A DNA stretch of 64,000 nt from Alistipes sp. (GTDB taxonomy: Bacteria > Bacteroidota > Bacteroidia > Bacteroidales > Rikenellaceae): NCBI GenBank assembly GCA_017935185.1, contig JAGBIC010000006.1, positions 62,001 through 126,000 on the forward strand, in the 5' to 3' direction. This document shows, piece after piece, positions 9,552 to 19,233 of the stretch. Within the stretch, counting starts at the first letter, position 1. Each line of letters begins with the position of its first letter. The translations under genes and the position numbers were made by a program. Under the pieces are notes generated by a model. That model searched no databases, was not told the origin of the DNA, and saw only the letters and a list, made by a program, of their open reading frames with translations.

Positions 9552-10190
9552 ATGACTGAAGAAAAGATTAAGAATCAGGATGTTGCAGAGCAGCAAGGGT
9601 TTCAGGATGGCGATGGTTATCCTTCGTGCGAAGGGACTCCGTGCGACAATATGGCAGGTCAGGAGCAGGATGCTGCTGACACAATGTCAGATGATGACAA
9701 AATTGAAGAGCCGCAGGCTGAAGAGAATAGTGCTGATGAAAATTTTGTAGAACCTTCGGCGGAGGAGGTTATTGCCGTGTGGCGAGATAAATATATGCGC
9801 CTTCAGGCCGAATTTGATAATTATCGTAAGCGTACCTTGCGCGAGAAGATGGATTTGGTCGCAAGTGGTGGAGCCGATGTTATCAAGTCGATGCTTTCGG
9901 TTTTGGATGATATGTATCGTGCCGTGGCGGCATCCGAGAAGAGCGATGATATAGCCTCGTTGCGCGAGGGAGAGAAGCTGGTGTTGCACAAGTTCGAGGA
10001 GGCTCTGCGTCAAAAGAATGTTGTTGAAATTGAAGCAATGGAGCAGGAGTTCAACCCCGATTTCCATGAGGCTGTGGCCCGATTTGCGGCAGGCGATGAC
10101 AAGAAAGGTAAAATCATAGATGTTGTGCAGCGTGGCTACATGTTGGGTGATAAGGTCTTGCGTTACGCCAAGGTGGTTGTGGGCGAGTAG
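9552..10190 (+). CDS. grpE: GrpE nucleotide exchange factor
   Basis: The co-chaperone that releases ADP from DnaK in the cytoplasm. A long acidic N-terminal extension (about residues 1-75, very Glu/Asp rich) precedes the coiled-coil dimer region (about 78-135, with RDKYMRLQAEFDNYRKRT, a hallmark of GrpE). The C-terminal beta domain contains FNPDFHEAV and the closing VQRGYMLGDKVLRYAKVVV. The 212-residue length is normal with this acidic tail. dnaJ follows after 24 bp; dnaK is not in the window. No CIRCE-like inverted repeat is evident in the short upstream gap. Confidence 0.96.
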   Translation: MTEEKIKNQDVAEQQGFQDGDGYPSCEGTPCDNMAGQEQDAADTMSDDDKIEEPQAEENSADENFVEPSAEEVIAVWRDKYMRLQAEFDNYRKRTLREKMDLVASGGADVIKSMLSVLDDMYRAVAASEKSDDIASLREGEKLVLHKFEEALRQKNVVEIEAMEQEFNPDFHEAVARFAAGDDKKGKIIDVVQRGYMLGDKVLRYAKVVVGE

Positions 10191-10214
10191 TTGTCAGAAT
10201 AAAAGTAAGTTGCA

Positions 10215-11375
10215 ATGTCAGAAAAACGAGATTATTACGAGGTGTTAGGCGTTCAGCGCAACGCCAACGCTGATGAGATAAAAAAGGCCTATCGTAAGGC
10301 TGCCATCAAGTATCATCCCGATAAAAATCCGGGTGACAAGGAGGCTGAGGAGAAATTCAAGGAGGCTGCGGAGGCTTATGACGTGTTGTCGAATCCCGAC
10401 AAGCGCGCTCGCTATGATCAGTTCGGTCATGCAGGTATGAGCGGTGCTGCCGGTGGCGGCTTTGGTGGCTTTAGCGGTGGCGGATTCTCTATGGAGGACA
10501 TTTTCTCGCAGTTTGGCGACATCTTTGGTGGCCGTTTTGGTGGAGGCTTTGGCGGCTTCGGCGGTGGCGGCAGCCGTCGTGTGAACCGAGGATCGGATAT
10601 TCGAGTGAAGGTAAAACTTACTCTATCGGAGATAGCCAACGGTACAACCAAGAAACTTAAGATCAGTAAAACGATTGCATGTGACAAGTGCGGTGGTAGC
10701 GGTGCAAAGGATTCCAACTCGTATTCAACTTGTTCAACCTGTAACGGCTCGGGCTATGTAACACGAGTTGAGAACTCATTCTTTGGCCGAGTACAAACAC
10801 AGAGCGTATGTCCTACTTGTGGCGGAACAGGTAAGGTTATCACCGATAAGTGCGATAAGTGCTCTGGTGAGGGCGTTATGCGTGGTGATGAGGTTGTCGA
10901 GATTAAGATTCCTGCCGGTGTTGGCGAGGGTATGGCTGTTACTGTTTCAGGTAAGGGAAATGCTGCACGCCATGGTGGAATAAATGGCGATTTGCTGGTT
11001 ATGATCGAGGAGGAGCATAATCCTGAATTGGTTAGAGATGGCAATGATTTGATCCATAATCTTAATTTGCCTCTTACTACCTGTATTTTGGGTGGTGAGG
11101 TTGAGGTGCCTACCATTGATGGGCGTGCCAAGATTAAGATTGCGGCGGGAACCCATGCCGGTAAGGTGCTACGCTTACGCGGAAAGGGTCTGCCCGATGT
11201 GAATGGTTATGGCCGCGGCGATATAATGATTGTGGTTGATATCACAATCCCCGATAGCTTGAATAAGGAGGAGCGTGAGTTGGTTGAAAAACTCTCAACT
11301 ATGCCCCATTTCAAAAAGGCCGAGAGCGTTGAGCGCCAGAATATCTTTGAGCGCATGAAGAGTTTCTTTAGATAA
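10215..11375 (+). CDS. dnaJ: Chaperone DnaJ (Hsp40, type A)
   Basis: It delivers unfolded clients to DnaK and stimulates its ATPase. The domains in order are a J domain (about residues 1-70, with the HPD motif in [10 protein letters not shown]), a Gly/Phe region (about 75-120), and a zinc-binding region (about 145-225). The zinc region has all four CxxCxGxG repeats: [24 protein letters not shown] and CDKCSGEG. Two substrate-binding beta domains follow, with [10 protein letters not shown] and LRLRGKGLP. Length (386) and domain order are typical. It is co-directional with and close behind grpE, so the two are very likely co-transcribed. Confidence 0.97.
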   Translation: MSEKRDYYEVLGVQRNANADEIKKAYRKAAIKYHPDKNPGDKEAEEKFKEAAEAYDVLSNPDKRARYDQFGHAGMSGAAGGGFGGFSGGGFSMEDIFSQFGDIFGGRFGGGFGGFGGGGSRRVNRGSDIRVKVKLTLSEIANGTTKKLKISKTIACDKCGGSGAKDSNSYSTCSTCNGSGYVTRVENSFFGRVQTQSVCPTCGGTGKVITDKCDKCSGEGVMRGDEVVEIKIPAGVGEGMAVTVSGKGNAARHGGINGDLLVMIEEEHNPELVRDGNDLIHNLNLPLTTCILGGEVEVPTIDGRAKIKIAAGTHAGKVLRLRGKGLPDVNGYGRGDIMIVVDITIPDSLNKEERELVEKLSTMPHFKKAESVERQNIFERMKSFFR

Positions 11376-11391
11376 TTTAAAAGCTAAAATT

Positions 11392-11841
11392 ATGGGATGG
11401 TTTACACCTTATAAACGTCGAGCCAACGAATTTAACTACACTCCACGTTATTACGACCCTGCAAAGGAGGCGCGTGAACAACGTCGTGCCGAGTTGCGTG
11501 GTGAACGATTGGACGATAACAGTGAATACACCCCCGGAAAATATATCCGAGCGCAGCGTGATGCCCGAAATGCAAAAACTTTGCAGCGCAACAAAAATAA
11601 TGGCGGTGGTAAGATGAAAATGTGGACTATGTGTGTGGCTATTATGTTGTTGGCAGTGTTTGTCTATATGCTCGTACCTCGCATTGCAGCAATTTTTGAT
11701 ATGGCGCATAACGATAGTTCTGCAAGTCGCCAACACCAACAGCAGTTGGAGGAGTATGAGGAGTTTAATCCATATGCTCCGCTGATTATAGTGCCCAACG
11801 ATTACGAGGAGGGCGATGAAATTGAGATTATTGAAGAGTAG
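11392..11841 (+). CDS. Small single-pass membrane protein, function unknown
   Basis: I do not recognise a family with a known role. The 149-residue protein has a basic, Arg/Tyr-rich N-terminal half (YKRRANEFNYTPRYYDP and several RR pairs) and one hydrophobic helix (about residues 78-100, MWTMCVAIMLLAVFVYMLV). The C-terminal tail is strongly acidic and ends in a run of Glu and Ile. By the positive-inside rule the basic half faces the cytoplasm. It sits 16 bp after dnaJ and 29 bp before mutL in the same run, so it is expressed with housekeeping genes. Confidence 0.75.
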   Translation: MGWFTPYKRRANEFNYTPRYYDPAKEAREQRRAELRGERLDDNSEYTPGKYIRAQRDARNAKTLQRNKNNGGGKMKMWTMCVAIMLLAVFVYMLVPRIAAIFDMAHNDSSASRQHQQQLEEYEEFNPYAPLIIVPNDYEEGDEIEIIEE

Positions 11842-11870
11842 TTTCTGCCATCAGGCCCACTAAATTGACA

Positions 11871-13847
11871 ATGGAGAATAAAATACGGCTTTTGCCCGAA
11901 ATTGTAGCGAATCAGATTGCCGCCGGCGAGGTGGTTGATAACCCATCATCTGTAGTTAAAGAGATGATGGAGAATGCTATTGATGCGGGTGCAAAGTCGG
12001 TCACTGTCAATTTCCGCAATGCCGGTCTTGATTTGATTCAGATCATCGATGATGGTTGCGGTATGTCACCCATGGATGCCCGTATGGCTTTCGATAGGCA
12101 TGCCACAAGCAAAATTCGGGATTTTGACGATGTGTATCGTCTTCAAACCTTCGGATTCAGAGGCGAGGCTCTGGCCTCTATAGCAGCCGTTGCGCAGGTG
12201 GAGCTGCGTACTCGCCGACCGGAGGACGAGGTTGGTACGGTGACTATTGTAAATGGTGGAGAGTTTATCTCTCAATCTCCGACGATGTGCCCAGCCGGAT
12301 CGCAGTTTCTTGTGCGTAATCTCTTCTATACCGCTCCGGCACGCCGTAAATTCAACGGCGATCGCAATAAGATGGTGCTGGCTATCAAAAAGGCCTTCCG
12401 TTGCGTGGCCATGTGTAATCCGCAGGTACGTTGCGAACTTATGTCGAGCGATATGCCGATTATTACTTTGCCTGCCGGCTCACTCATGGAGCGAATTATA
12501 GGAGTTGTAGGACGACATGTTAAGAGCAATCTTTTAGAGGTTAATGTCGATACTTCTATTGTCAAAATAAAAGGATATGTGGGGCGTCCGGCTGCAGCCA
12601 AGCAAAAGAATACTGAGCAGTATCTCTTTGTTAATGGCCGCTATTTCCGTTCTCCACAGATTTATCGTTCGATAATGAGTGCCTATAATAAGCTTATTGC
12701 CGATAACGAGTCGCCATCATATTTCCTCTATCTCACCGTAGACCCCGATCGTGTTGATGTAAATGTGTCACCGCATAAGACCGAGGTGCGATTTGCCGAT
12801 CACGATGATGTGAATCAGATTATTCAGGCGGCGGTGCGAAGCACTCTTGCAAAGAGTGGCAGCGTGGCGATGATGGATTTTGAAAATAGTGTTGCTGTCG
12901 AGATACCTGTTCTGGGTGAACCACATACAATCTATGCCGAGCCCAAGAGCGCCAGCAACGATGATTACAACCCCTTCAGAGAGGATTATATCGACAGTTC
13001 AATATCGTTACAGTCGCAAGGCCAAAGCTTTTTTGCCGATATTTCCTTACCGCAGGAGCCATCTCATAGCTCACCCCGTGCCGTAAAACACGATGACGGA
13101 TTCCGAGATGTATTGTGGGGTGCCGATACGGGTTTCTCGTTGGATGCAGGGGCTGATGTCGTTGCCGATAGTGGATTCCGTGAGATTGCTTCAAATGCTT
13201 TTGGTGGGCAGGGAGCCGAGGAGAAGGAGTTGTCAGATAGTAGTTTGGTGTTTATTCCCTCGGCAGTTCAACAGAGCCTTGTGGGGCATGAGATGTGTTT
13301 TTCTGATGTGATGCTCATCAGCGGTGATTGCGCTATGGCCATCAATGCCGGCAGAGTAATGATTGTAGACTTACGCCGAGCCAAAGAGCGAGTCTTGTAT
13401 GATTCATATATGGCAACCATCGGTCATTCGGCTGCTACCCAAAAGCTCCTATTCCCCGAGAGGTTGACCCTTTCGGTTGATGATTATTCGTTGCTTGCCG
13501 AGCACGAAGTGGAGTTTGCAGCGTTGGGCTTTGAGTTGAGGCTTGCCGGTGAGAATAATGTCGAACTTTTGGGTGTGCCACCATCGCTCGCGGGTGTCGA
13601 TATCGATACCATTTTATACGATTTGTTACGCATCGTCGAGGTGAAAGGCTCACTGGAAGAGCATCTTCGAGAGAGTATGGTCAAGGCTCTCGCAATCAGA
13701 GGAAGTAGGGTGGAGGTGTTCGACAATGACCTTGCCAAAGAGTTGTTGCAGCGCTTGTGTGAATGTGAAAACTTTAGCTTTAGCCCATCCGGTCGGGCGA
13801 TTATGATTGAGATACCTATTGCAGAATTGAAAGCCTATTTGGGATAA
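11871..13847 (+). CDS. mutL: DNA mismatch repair protein MutL
   Basis: The mismatch-repair mediator that links MutS recognition to strand removal. The GHKL ATPase N-terminus is clear: IAAGEVV, ENAIDAGAK, DDGCGM, RHATSKI and GFRGEALASI. The transducer domain follows (about residues 210-330, with LFVNGRYFRSP and VDVNVSPHKTEVRF), then a variable linker (about 345-470) and a C-terminal dimerisation domain. I do not see a clear DQHAxxER motif in the C-terminal domain (the corresponding stretch reads DLRRAKERVLYD), so endonuclease activity is doubtful from motif reading. ATG 11871 is preferred over an upstream TTG because the conserved N-terminus begins there. Confidence 0.95.
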   Translation: MENKIRLLPEIVANQIAAGEVVDNPSSVVKEMMENAIDAGAKSVTVNFRNAGLDLIQIIDDGCGMSPMDARMAFDRHATSKIRDFDDVYRLQTFGFRGEALASIAAVAQVELRTRRPEDEVGTVTIVNGGEFISQSPTMCPAGSQFLVRNLFYTAPARRKFNGDRNKMVLAIKKAFRCVAMCNPQVRCELMSSDMPIITLPAGSLMERIIGVVGRHVKSNLLEVNVDTSIVKIKGYVGRPAAAKQKNTEQYLFVNGRYFRSPQIYRSIMSAYNKLIADNESPSYFLYLTVDPDRVDVNVSPHKTEVRFADHDDVNQIIQAAVRSTLAKSGSVAMMDFENSVAVEIPVLGEPHTIYAEPKSASNDDYNPFREDYIDSSISLQSQGQSFFADISLPQEPSHSSPRAVKHDDGFRDVLWGADTGFSLDAGADVVADSGFREIASNAFGGQGAEEKELSDSSLVFIPSAVQQSLVGHEMCFSDVMLISGDCAMAINAGRVMIVDLRRAKERVLYDSYMATIGHSAATQKLLFPERLTLSVDDYSLLAEHEVEFAALGFELRLAGENNVELLGVPPSLAGVDIDTILYDLLRIVEVKGSLEEHLRESMVKALAIRGSRVEVFDNDLAKELLQRLCECENFSFSPSGRAIMIEIPIAELKAYLG

Positions 13848-13865
13848 CTTATTTACGAGAATATA

Positions 13866-14525
13866 ATGTACGCATCATATCAACAAAGAATGACCCCTCC
13901 TGTGGTCAAGAATCTTATAATTGCCAACTGTGTTGCATTGTTGGCTACTGAGTTGTTGCCTTTTGGCAATGAGATAATAAGCCGTTTTGCACTGTTTAAT
14001 ATCGAGAGTCCGCTTTTCCATAGCTATCAGATTTTTACATATATGTTTCTGCATGGCGGCATTTCGCACCTCTTCTTCAATATGTTTGCTTTATGGATGT
14101 TTGGCCGACAGTTGGAGATAGAGCTCGGTTCGCAGAGGTTTTTCATATATTATATGGTCTGCGGAGTCGGAGCTGCGCTGTTGCAGTTAGGCGTGGGTTA
14201 TGCCGAGTATGCGCATGCAATAGGTGCTGTGGGTGAGTATGGCGCAATACCATTGTTGAGAGTGCCTACTGTCGGCGCTTCGGGTGCTGTTTATGGATTG
14301 TTGCTCGCTTTCGGAGTGCTGCATCCCAATAATACAATTATGCTGCTATTCCCTCCCATTGCCATGAAAGCCAAGTGGTTTGTAGTGGCGTATGGACTTC
14401 TTGAGTTGTTCTTCGGTATATCAGGCTATCAGGCAGGAGTTGCCCATTTTGCCCATTTGGGAGGTATGTTGTGGGGTCTAGCTCTGCTCTATTGGTGGCG
14501 CAAGCAACGAAAAATTTTCTTTTAA
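13866..14525 (+). CDS. Rhomboid-family intramembrane serine protease
   Basis: A multi-pass inner-membrane protease that cuts transmembrane helices. It has about six hydrophobic segments. The family signatures are HGGISHLFFNMFALWMFG in the first half, the catalytic serine motif GASGAVYG (about residues 139-146), and the histidine in the last helix (VAHFAHLGGMLWG). All catalytic elements are present and the length of 219 is normal. It lies 18 bp after mutL and 13 bp before the EEP gene. The substrate is unknown. Confidence 0.92.
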   Translation: MYASYQQRMTPPVVKNLIIANCVALLATELLPFGNEIISRFALFNIESPLFHSYQIFTYMFLHGGISHLFFNMFALWMFGRQLEIELGSQRFFIYYMVCGVGAALLQLGVGYAEYAHAIGAVGEYGAIPLLRVPTVGASGAVYGLLLAFGVLHPNNTIMLLFPPIAMKAKWFVVAYGLLELFFGISGYQAGVAHFAHLGGMLWGLALLYWWRKQRKIFF

Positions 14526-14538
14526 TCGGCATTAGGCT

Positions 14539-15798
14539 ATGGCAAGCGAATATTATCGTACAACATATGGATCCACTCGTGGCCAGCACCGTTCGGCGCT
14601 GGGCATACTATTCGATGTGGTCATGGCCTTTGTGAGCATAATTGTAGCTGCCACATTTTTTCTGATACTTCTTTTACCGACTCTTGATCCGCGTTCGTGC
14701 AACGAGTTGTCGGTTTTGGGGCTGGTTGCGCCCTTCGTGTATATTGCACAGGCTGCTGTAACTATCTATTGGATAATCCGTTGGCGGCCGTGGGTGGCAA
14801 CTCCTATGATACTACTCTCGTTGGCGGGGCTGTTTCAGCTTTCGCTATTTTACAAGATCGAATTTCGGCGAGTATACACCGAGCCAAATTTGCGGCCACG
14901 ATACGATAAGTCGGCATTAAAGGTCATGTCGTACAATGTGCGCAGTTTTATTGATGATAACGGCAATCGTTGTATCGATTCTGTTGTTGAAATTATTCGT
15001 GCCTTGAACCCCGATATCGTATGTTTGCAGGAGATGGGTTTCAGCGATAATGTCGATTCGTTGCTTGAGCCCCTGAAGCTAAAACCTATGCCCGGGTCGG
15101 TGTCGCGTCATGAGTTGAGCCCCGCAATATACAGCCGTTTTCCGATTATCAAGGCCGAGCGAATCGATAGTATGAAGAATTTCGTGTGGGCCGATCTGCT
15201 TGTTCGAGAAGATACAATCAGAGTCTATAACGTGCATCTCCACTCCACAGCCATCCGTCGTGACGATAGCAATTATATCGAGAATCACGAATATCTTGAG
15301 TCGGATAGCGTGGGCAAGATTCTCAGTATGGTAAACCGTCTTACGGTGAACAATCAGTTGCGAGCCGAGCAGGCCGACACGCTTGCTTTCCTTATGAGAA
15401 TGTCGGATTATCCCACCATAATATGTGGCGATTTTAACGACACTCCCGTATCCTATACCTACCGTACTATTGGTAAAAACATGCACGATGCATTTCGCCG
15501 TGTTGGGCGAGGCTATTCGCATACCTATCGCGGATTTTTTGATATGTTGCGCATAGATTATGTGATGAGCTCCAAGGAGTTCGAGCCTTTGTCATATGAG
15601 GTTGTCGATTCATGGGGATTGGAGGAACAGATTGTCGGGCGTGGTCAGAACCGCGATACTGTCATGGTTCGCGTATTTGGCAATCGGCATGCTGTGCCGA
15701 CGCCGGAGTTAAAAGATAGTGTAATAGATAACAGGTTGCTATATTCCGACCACTATCCGTTGTATGTAAGACTGAGATATAATGGTAAAACCAATTAA
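14539..15798 (+). CDS. Membrane-anchored endonuclease/exonuclease/phosphatase-family protein
   Basis: There are three N-terminal hydrophobic segments (about residues 24-48, 54-76 and 81-103). The EEP catalytic fold follows (about 125-415). The Mg-site motifs are visible: MSYNVRSF (Asn), VCLQEMGF (Glu), YNVHLHS, CGDFNDTPVSYTY (Asp and Asn) and YSDHYPLYVRL (Asp-His). These folds hydrolyse phosphodiesters in nucleic acids, phospholipids or inositol phosphates. The substrate cannot be read from sequence, and orientation relative to the membrane is not certain. It belongs to the same run as mutL and rhomboid. Confidence 0.85.
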   Translation: MASEYYRTTYGSTRGQHRSALGILFDVVMAFVSIIVAATFFLILLLPTLDPRSCNELSVLGLVAPFVYIAQAAVTIYWIIRWRPWVATPMILLSLAGLFQLSLFYKIEFRRVYTEPNLRPRYDKSALKVMSYNVRSFIDDNGNRCIDSVVEIIRALNPDIVCLQEMGFSDNVDSLLEPLKLKPMPGSVSRHELSPAIYSRFPIIKAERIDSMKNFVWADLLVREDTIRVYNVHLHSTAIRRDDSNYIENHEYLESDSVGKILSMVNRLTVNNQLRAEQADTLAFLMRMSDYPTIICGDFNDTPVSYTYRTIGKNMHDAFRRVGRGYSHTYRGFFDMLRIDYVMSSKEFEPLSYEVVDSWGLEEQIVGRGQNRDTVMVRVFGNRHAVPTPELKDSVIDNRLLYSDHYPLYVRLRYNGKTN

Positions 15799-15809
15799 CC
15801 CAAATAACT

Positions 15810-16259
15810 ATGATACTTGATTCTTTAAAAAACAAGGAGCAGTACGCTGCCCTGCACCCCCGTTTCCAGAAGGTGTTTGACTTCATCGAGAGCCACGATG
15901 TGGCCGCTTTGGAGTGTGGTCGTCACGATATTGATGGCGATGATATTTTTGTAAATGTTCAGGAGGTTGATTTGCGTGAGCGTAGCAAGGCCCGTATAGA
16001 GCTGCATCGCAAGTATATCGATATCCAGCTTTTGCTCGATGGCCCCGACGAGACTTTCGGTTGGAGTCCCAAATCGGCATGCAACAATGCCGAGGCCGAT
16101 TTTAATGTCGAGAAGGATGTGCAGTTCTTTACCGACACTCCCCAATGCTTCTATACCGTTGCAAAAGGCCAGTTCACTATCCTCTATCCCGAGGATGGTC
16201 ATGCCCCTATGCTGGGCGAGGGCCATGTTAAGAAGTGCATCTTTAAAATCGCCTTATAA
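15810..16259 (+). CDS. YhcH/YjgK/YiaL-family protein
   Basis: A small soluble beta-rich protein of the DUF386 family. Members occur in sugar-acid and sialic-acid catabolic operons and are proposed to act on sugars, possibly as anomerases. Typical stretches are HRKYIDIQLLLDGPDETFGW and FTILYPEDGHAPML, with the conserved histidines of the metal site, and the C-terminal KKCIFKIAL. The length of 149 fits the family. No sugar-catabolism gene is adjacent here. It is the last gene of the run that starts with the amidase, and a strong terminator follows. Confidence 0.85.
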   Translation: MILDSLKNKEQYAALHPRFQKVFDFIESHDVAALECGRHDIDGDDIFVNVQEVDLRERSKARIELHRKYIDIQLLLDGPDETFGWSPKSACNNAEADFNVEKDVQFFTDTPQCFYTVAKGQFTILYPEDGHAPMLGEGHVKKCIFKIAL

Positions 16260-16279
16260 TTAAGATTATAACCGCTTGT

Positions 16280-16315
16280 GTGGGGTCGCCGAGTTGTCGG
16301 CGACCCCACTTTTTT
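16280..16315 (+). terminator. Strong intrinsic terminator after the YhcH-like gene
   Basis: GTGGGGTCGCCGA pairs perfectly (13 bp) with TCGGCGACCCCAC around a GTTG loop and is followed by six T residues. It separates the housekeeping run from the surface-protein operon. Confidence 0.93.
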
Positions 16316-16422
16316 ATTGAAAATTGGCGCGGATGCCTTGTTGTTCGTTGATAAAAATCGGCTGTTTATGATTAAAATGCCCTGCTTTGTTGAATTTATT
16401 TTCCATGGGCTGCGGAAATCCC

Positions 16423-16430
16423 TATTTTTG
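16423..16430 (+). promoter_or_regulatory. -7 box for the surface-protein operon
   Basis: TATTTTTG is an exact TAnnTTTG match. No good TTG is found at the expected -33 position, so the promoter may be weak or depend on an activator. The start point would be near 16437, about 38 bases before the first gene. Confidence 0.55.
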
Positions 16431-16474
16431 CGCGTAATATATAAAGGTGAAAGAATGCCTAATCGGAATCAAGT

Positions 16475-18325
16475 ATGAAATTTTATCTAAAAATATTATT
16501 CCCTCTTATCGCCATCGTCGGAGCGATTTCGTGTGTCGAGGATCGTTCCGAGGATGCCGTCACTCCTTCAGATTCAGTTGAGGCTGTGGCAGGTGAGGTC
16601 CGCTTGGTATTGTCAGAGCAGGGCTCTCGTGCAGCGTTGGCAGCCGATGGAGTGAATCATCTTTGGCAGGTGGGCGACCGTTTTACTTTGATAGCCCGCA
16701 ATGCTGATGGCAGCGATGCTTTTAAGCCATGCAACTTTACCTATTGGGTCTCTACCACCACTGCGGGTCGCAGCTTCTTCCGTGGTATTCCCAATCAGAC
16801 TATGGCCGATGGCAATTACACCTATTACGCTGTCTATCCCCATACCGCTTCGGTTAGTGGCAATACCATATCATACACCCTTCCCGCTGTGCAGGATGGC
16901 AAATATGGCAGTTGCGACTTTATGGTGGCCAAATCCACTGCGGCCAATAGCGCTGCTGCAAGCGGCAATGCCCTTAAAACCTGCGACAACAGCTATGAAA
17001 CGCCCGAGCCGCTTAACGATGTGGGCATAACTTTTTCCCATAAGCTGCATGCGTTGCGTATTACAATCCCCGAGGGCCGAAATTTGATGAATGTACCTAT
17101 CAAAAAGGTCTATATCAACATGAGTTCAAATGTGGCTATGGTGGGCGATATCACTGTCGATATGTCGACCATGGCTTTGACATATACCAACACCGCCAAT
17201 GCGGTTGCGGTCGAGTTCCCTACTGCCAAAAATGTTGGTGATGAGTTTTGGGTTATGACTCTGCCCATGAATGTAGGCAATGCCAGAGTCGATTTGCGTT
17301 TCGAGGATGAGCAGGGTAATATTTCAAGTCCTATCTCCACAACCGCTTTTGCTGCATGCGAGGCGGGGCATATCACCCCAATGACGGTCACCGTTCCGCA
17401 AAGTGCGGGCAAAATGACATATTTCGATTTTACGGTAGACCACACCAAACTCGGTGAGCCTGTCACACATCTGCATATCACACCCCCTTCGGGCTGTTAT
17501 TATGTGCATGGTATAGGTAGCGTAACTCCTGATGCAAACGGTAAATTCTCGTTCGGAGTATTCCCCGACCAGCTGCCATCGTTTAAGGGCTATTCGACCT
17601 CTGCTATCAAATATGAGTCGGCACATGCTATTGTTCCCGAAAAGGTTAGCCGTACATTCTCTTCGTCTGCCACACAAGGCAATCATGTTGCACATGCTGT
17701 TGCAACCCCATATTTGTTTGAGGAGGATTTTAGTACAATTAAAGATTATAGCCGAGACGATAAAACAGGTGCACAGGGTACAACTGTTACTGCCTATGAT
17801 CTGAGCGCTGCAACTTATGGTTTGTCTTCAGGGTGGTCTGGAGCAAGAACGGGAGGTGGTGCAGGTGCTTCTATTCGTGTAGGTTCGCGTGTGGATAGAG
17901 TATGGGGATACACTCATACTTATGGACGATTAGATTCACCAAAATTATCAAACTTAAAAAATGGTGCAAGCGTAAAGGTCCAAGTGTCATTTAATTATAG
18001 TGGCGGACGTGATGGAGATTCAGGATACTCTCCTCGTGCCGTTTGTGGTTATACGCAAATTGATGGTTTGATAAAAGGAAAAACGGGGTCTTTCTCGTCA
18101 GATGAAGATGCGTGGGAAAATATTGAGGTTAGTTCGTATATCCCATCGATATCAACCGATGGCTCCTATACTTCTGTCACACAAAGCACTTCATATGAAA
18201 TAAATAATTGTCAAAACACCTATCGTCTGTCGTGGATGATTCGAGGAACTGGAGAAGGTGGATTTATATCAAATGGTAATCAATGGATGTTTATCGACAA
18301 TATCAAAGTTTCAATTGTACAATAA
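16475..18325 (+). CDS. Fimbrillin-like surface lipoprotein
   Basis: A predicted lipoprotein: basic start, hydrophobic core, and lipobox AISC followed by acidic residues (VEDRSED), a pattern linked to surface export in this phylum. The N-terminal half resembles fimbrillin/Mfa-type proteins: SRAALAADGVNHLWQVGDRF, then GIPNQTMADGNYTYYAVYP and a TLPAVQDG segment. The C-terminal third (about residues 415-616) starts LFEEDFSTIKDY and looks like a separate jelly-roll domain ending MFIDNIKVSIVQ. The DNA of that part is visibly more A/T-rich than the start of the gene. It is the first gene of a seven-gene operon. Fimbrillin-like is a structural label; pilus formation is not shown. Confidence 0.7.
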   Translation: MKFYLKILFPLIAIVGAISCVEDRSEDAVTPSDSVEAVAGEVRLVLSEQGSRAALAADGVNHLWQVGDRFTLIARNADGSDAFKPCNFTYWVSTTTAGRSFFRGIPNQTMADGNYTYYAVYPHTASVSGNTISYTLPAVQDGKYGSCDFMVAKSTAANSAAASGNALKTCDNSYETPEPLNDVGITFSHKLHALRITIPEGRNLMNVPIKKVYINMSSNVAMVGDITVDMSTMALTYTNTANAVAVEFPTAKNVGDEFWVMTLPMNVGNARVDLRFEDEQGNISSPISTTAFAACEAGHITPMTVTVPQSAGKMTYFDFTVDHTKLGEPVTHLHITPPSGCYYVHGIGSVTPDANGKFSFGVFPDQLPSFKGYSTSAIKYESAHAIVPEKVSRTFSSSATQGNHVAHAVATPYLFEEDFSTIKDYSRDDKTGAQGTTVTAYDLSAATYGLSSGWSGARTGGGAGASIRVGSRVDRVWGYTHTYGRLDSPKLSNLKNGASVKVQVSFNYSGGRDGDSGYSPRAVCGYTQIDGLIKGKTGSFSSDEDAWENIEVSSYIPSISTDGSYTSVTQSTSYEINNCQNTYRLSWMIRGTGEGGFISNGNQWMFIDNIKVSIVQ

Positions 18326-18347
18326 AATTCAAAAAACCTATAAAAAA

Positions 18348-19208
18348 ATGAAAAAGATTTACTGCTTATTGATGGTTGCGGGGTTGGTAACAGCCTGTGC
18401 CAAGGATGACGGCGCCGGCGATATGCCGCAGGGCAAGGGCGTTGTAGCATTCGATGCTACTCATCAGCTCACCGTTGAGACCCGCGCCGACAACAAAATC
18501 GAATTGGGTTCATTGGGAATTACGCTTCCCGAAAGTGCTGATGACTTGACTTTGGTTATCGAGTCGCAGGATCCTGCTCACACCGAGCCTTTCCAGTATT
18601 CGGGTACGGTTGGGGCTTATAACAAGGATTCACGCCGCACCTACCTTGCCGAGGGTGGTCCTTATGCGGCCGAGGTTATGTGGGGCAATGCCACCACCGA
18701 GGGTGTGGATGCCGCGTATTTCCATGGTCAGACAGGTTTTAACGTAATAGCTCGCAGCTATCAGGCTGTTCCCATTACCGCTGTTATGGCAAAGGCTATG
18801 GTTCGCATAGATTTCACCGATAGCTTCAAGGGTTATTTCGAGAATGGTGCCGAGATGAAGCTCACCACCGCCGCAGGTGCAACTTTTGATGTAAACTACA
18901 CCAATGGCAATGCCGGCAAGCCTTTCTTTGTATTGGCCGGCGATGGCAAGAGCTTTACTATCACCGGTAAGGCAAAGAAGCAGAAACCCACTGCCAATAT
19001 CGCAGCTCCCGAAGTGGAGTTTGCTGCTGTTGGCCGTGACGGCTCGGCGGGCAACGAGGTGGCCCAGCAGACAATCTACACCTATATGTTTGATGTCGAT
19101 GCTGCCGACAATGTTTCAGTAGAGATTACCATCACCAACGAGCCTATTCAGGTTATCAATGTAGCTACCAAGGAGCTCAACGATGATGCTGTAATGGGCA
19201 ATAATTAG
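18348..19208 (+). CDS. DUF4493-like lipoprotein (short form)
   Basis: A 286-residue predicted lipoprotein with lipobox VTAC followed by AKDDG, close to the K-(D/E)2 surface-export signal described in Bacteroidota. The body follows the DUF4493 pattern: an early strand (ELGSLGITLPE), a segment YAAEVMWGN, then AAYFHGQTGFNVIARS and a VRIDFTDSFKGYF strand. It lacks the extra C-terminal modules of its two larger neighbours. ATG 18348 is chosen because it begins a proper lipoprotein signal; an in-frame start 90 bp upstream overlaps the previous gene and would bury the signal. The function is unknown. Confidence 0.75.
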   Translation: MKKIYCLLMVAGLVTACAKDDGAGDMPQGKGVVAFDATHQLTVETRADNKIELGSLGITLPESADDLTLVIESQDPAHTEPFQYSGTVGAYNKDSRRTYLAEGGPYAAEVMWGNATTEGVDAAYFHGQTGFNVIARSYQAVPITAVMAKAMVRIDFTDSFKGYFENGAEMKLTTAAGATFDVNYTNGNAGKPFFVLAGDGKSFTITGKAKKQKPTANIAAPEVEFAAVGRDGSAGNEVAQQTIYTYMFDVDAADNVSVEITITNEPIQVINVATKELNDDAVMGNN

Positions 19209-19233
19209 TGCGTAAATAATAAAATACTATAAT

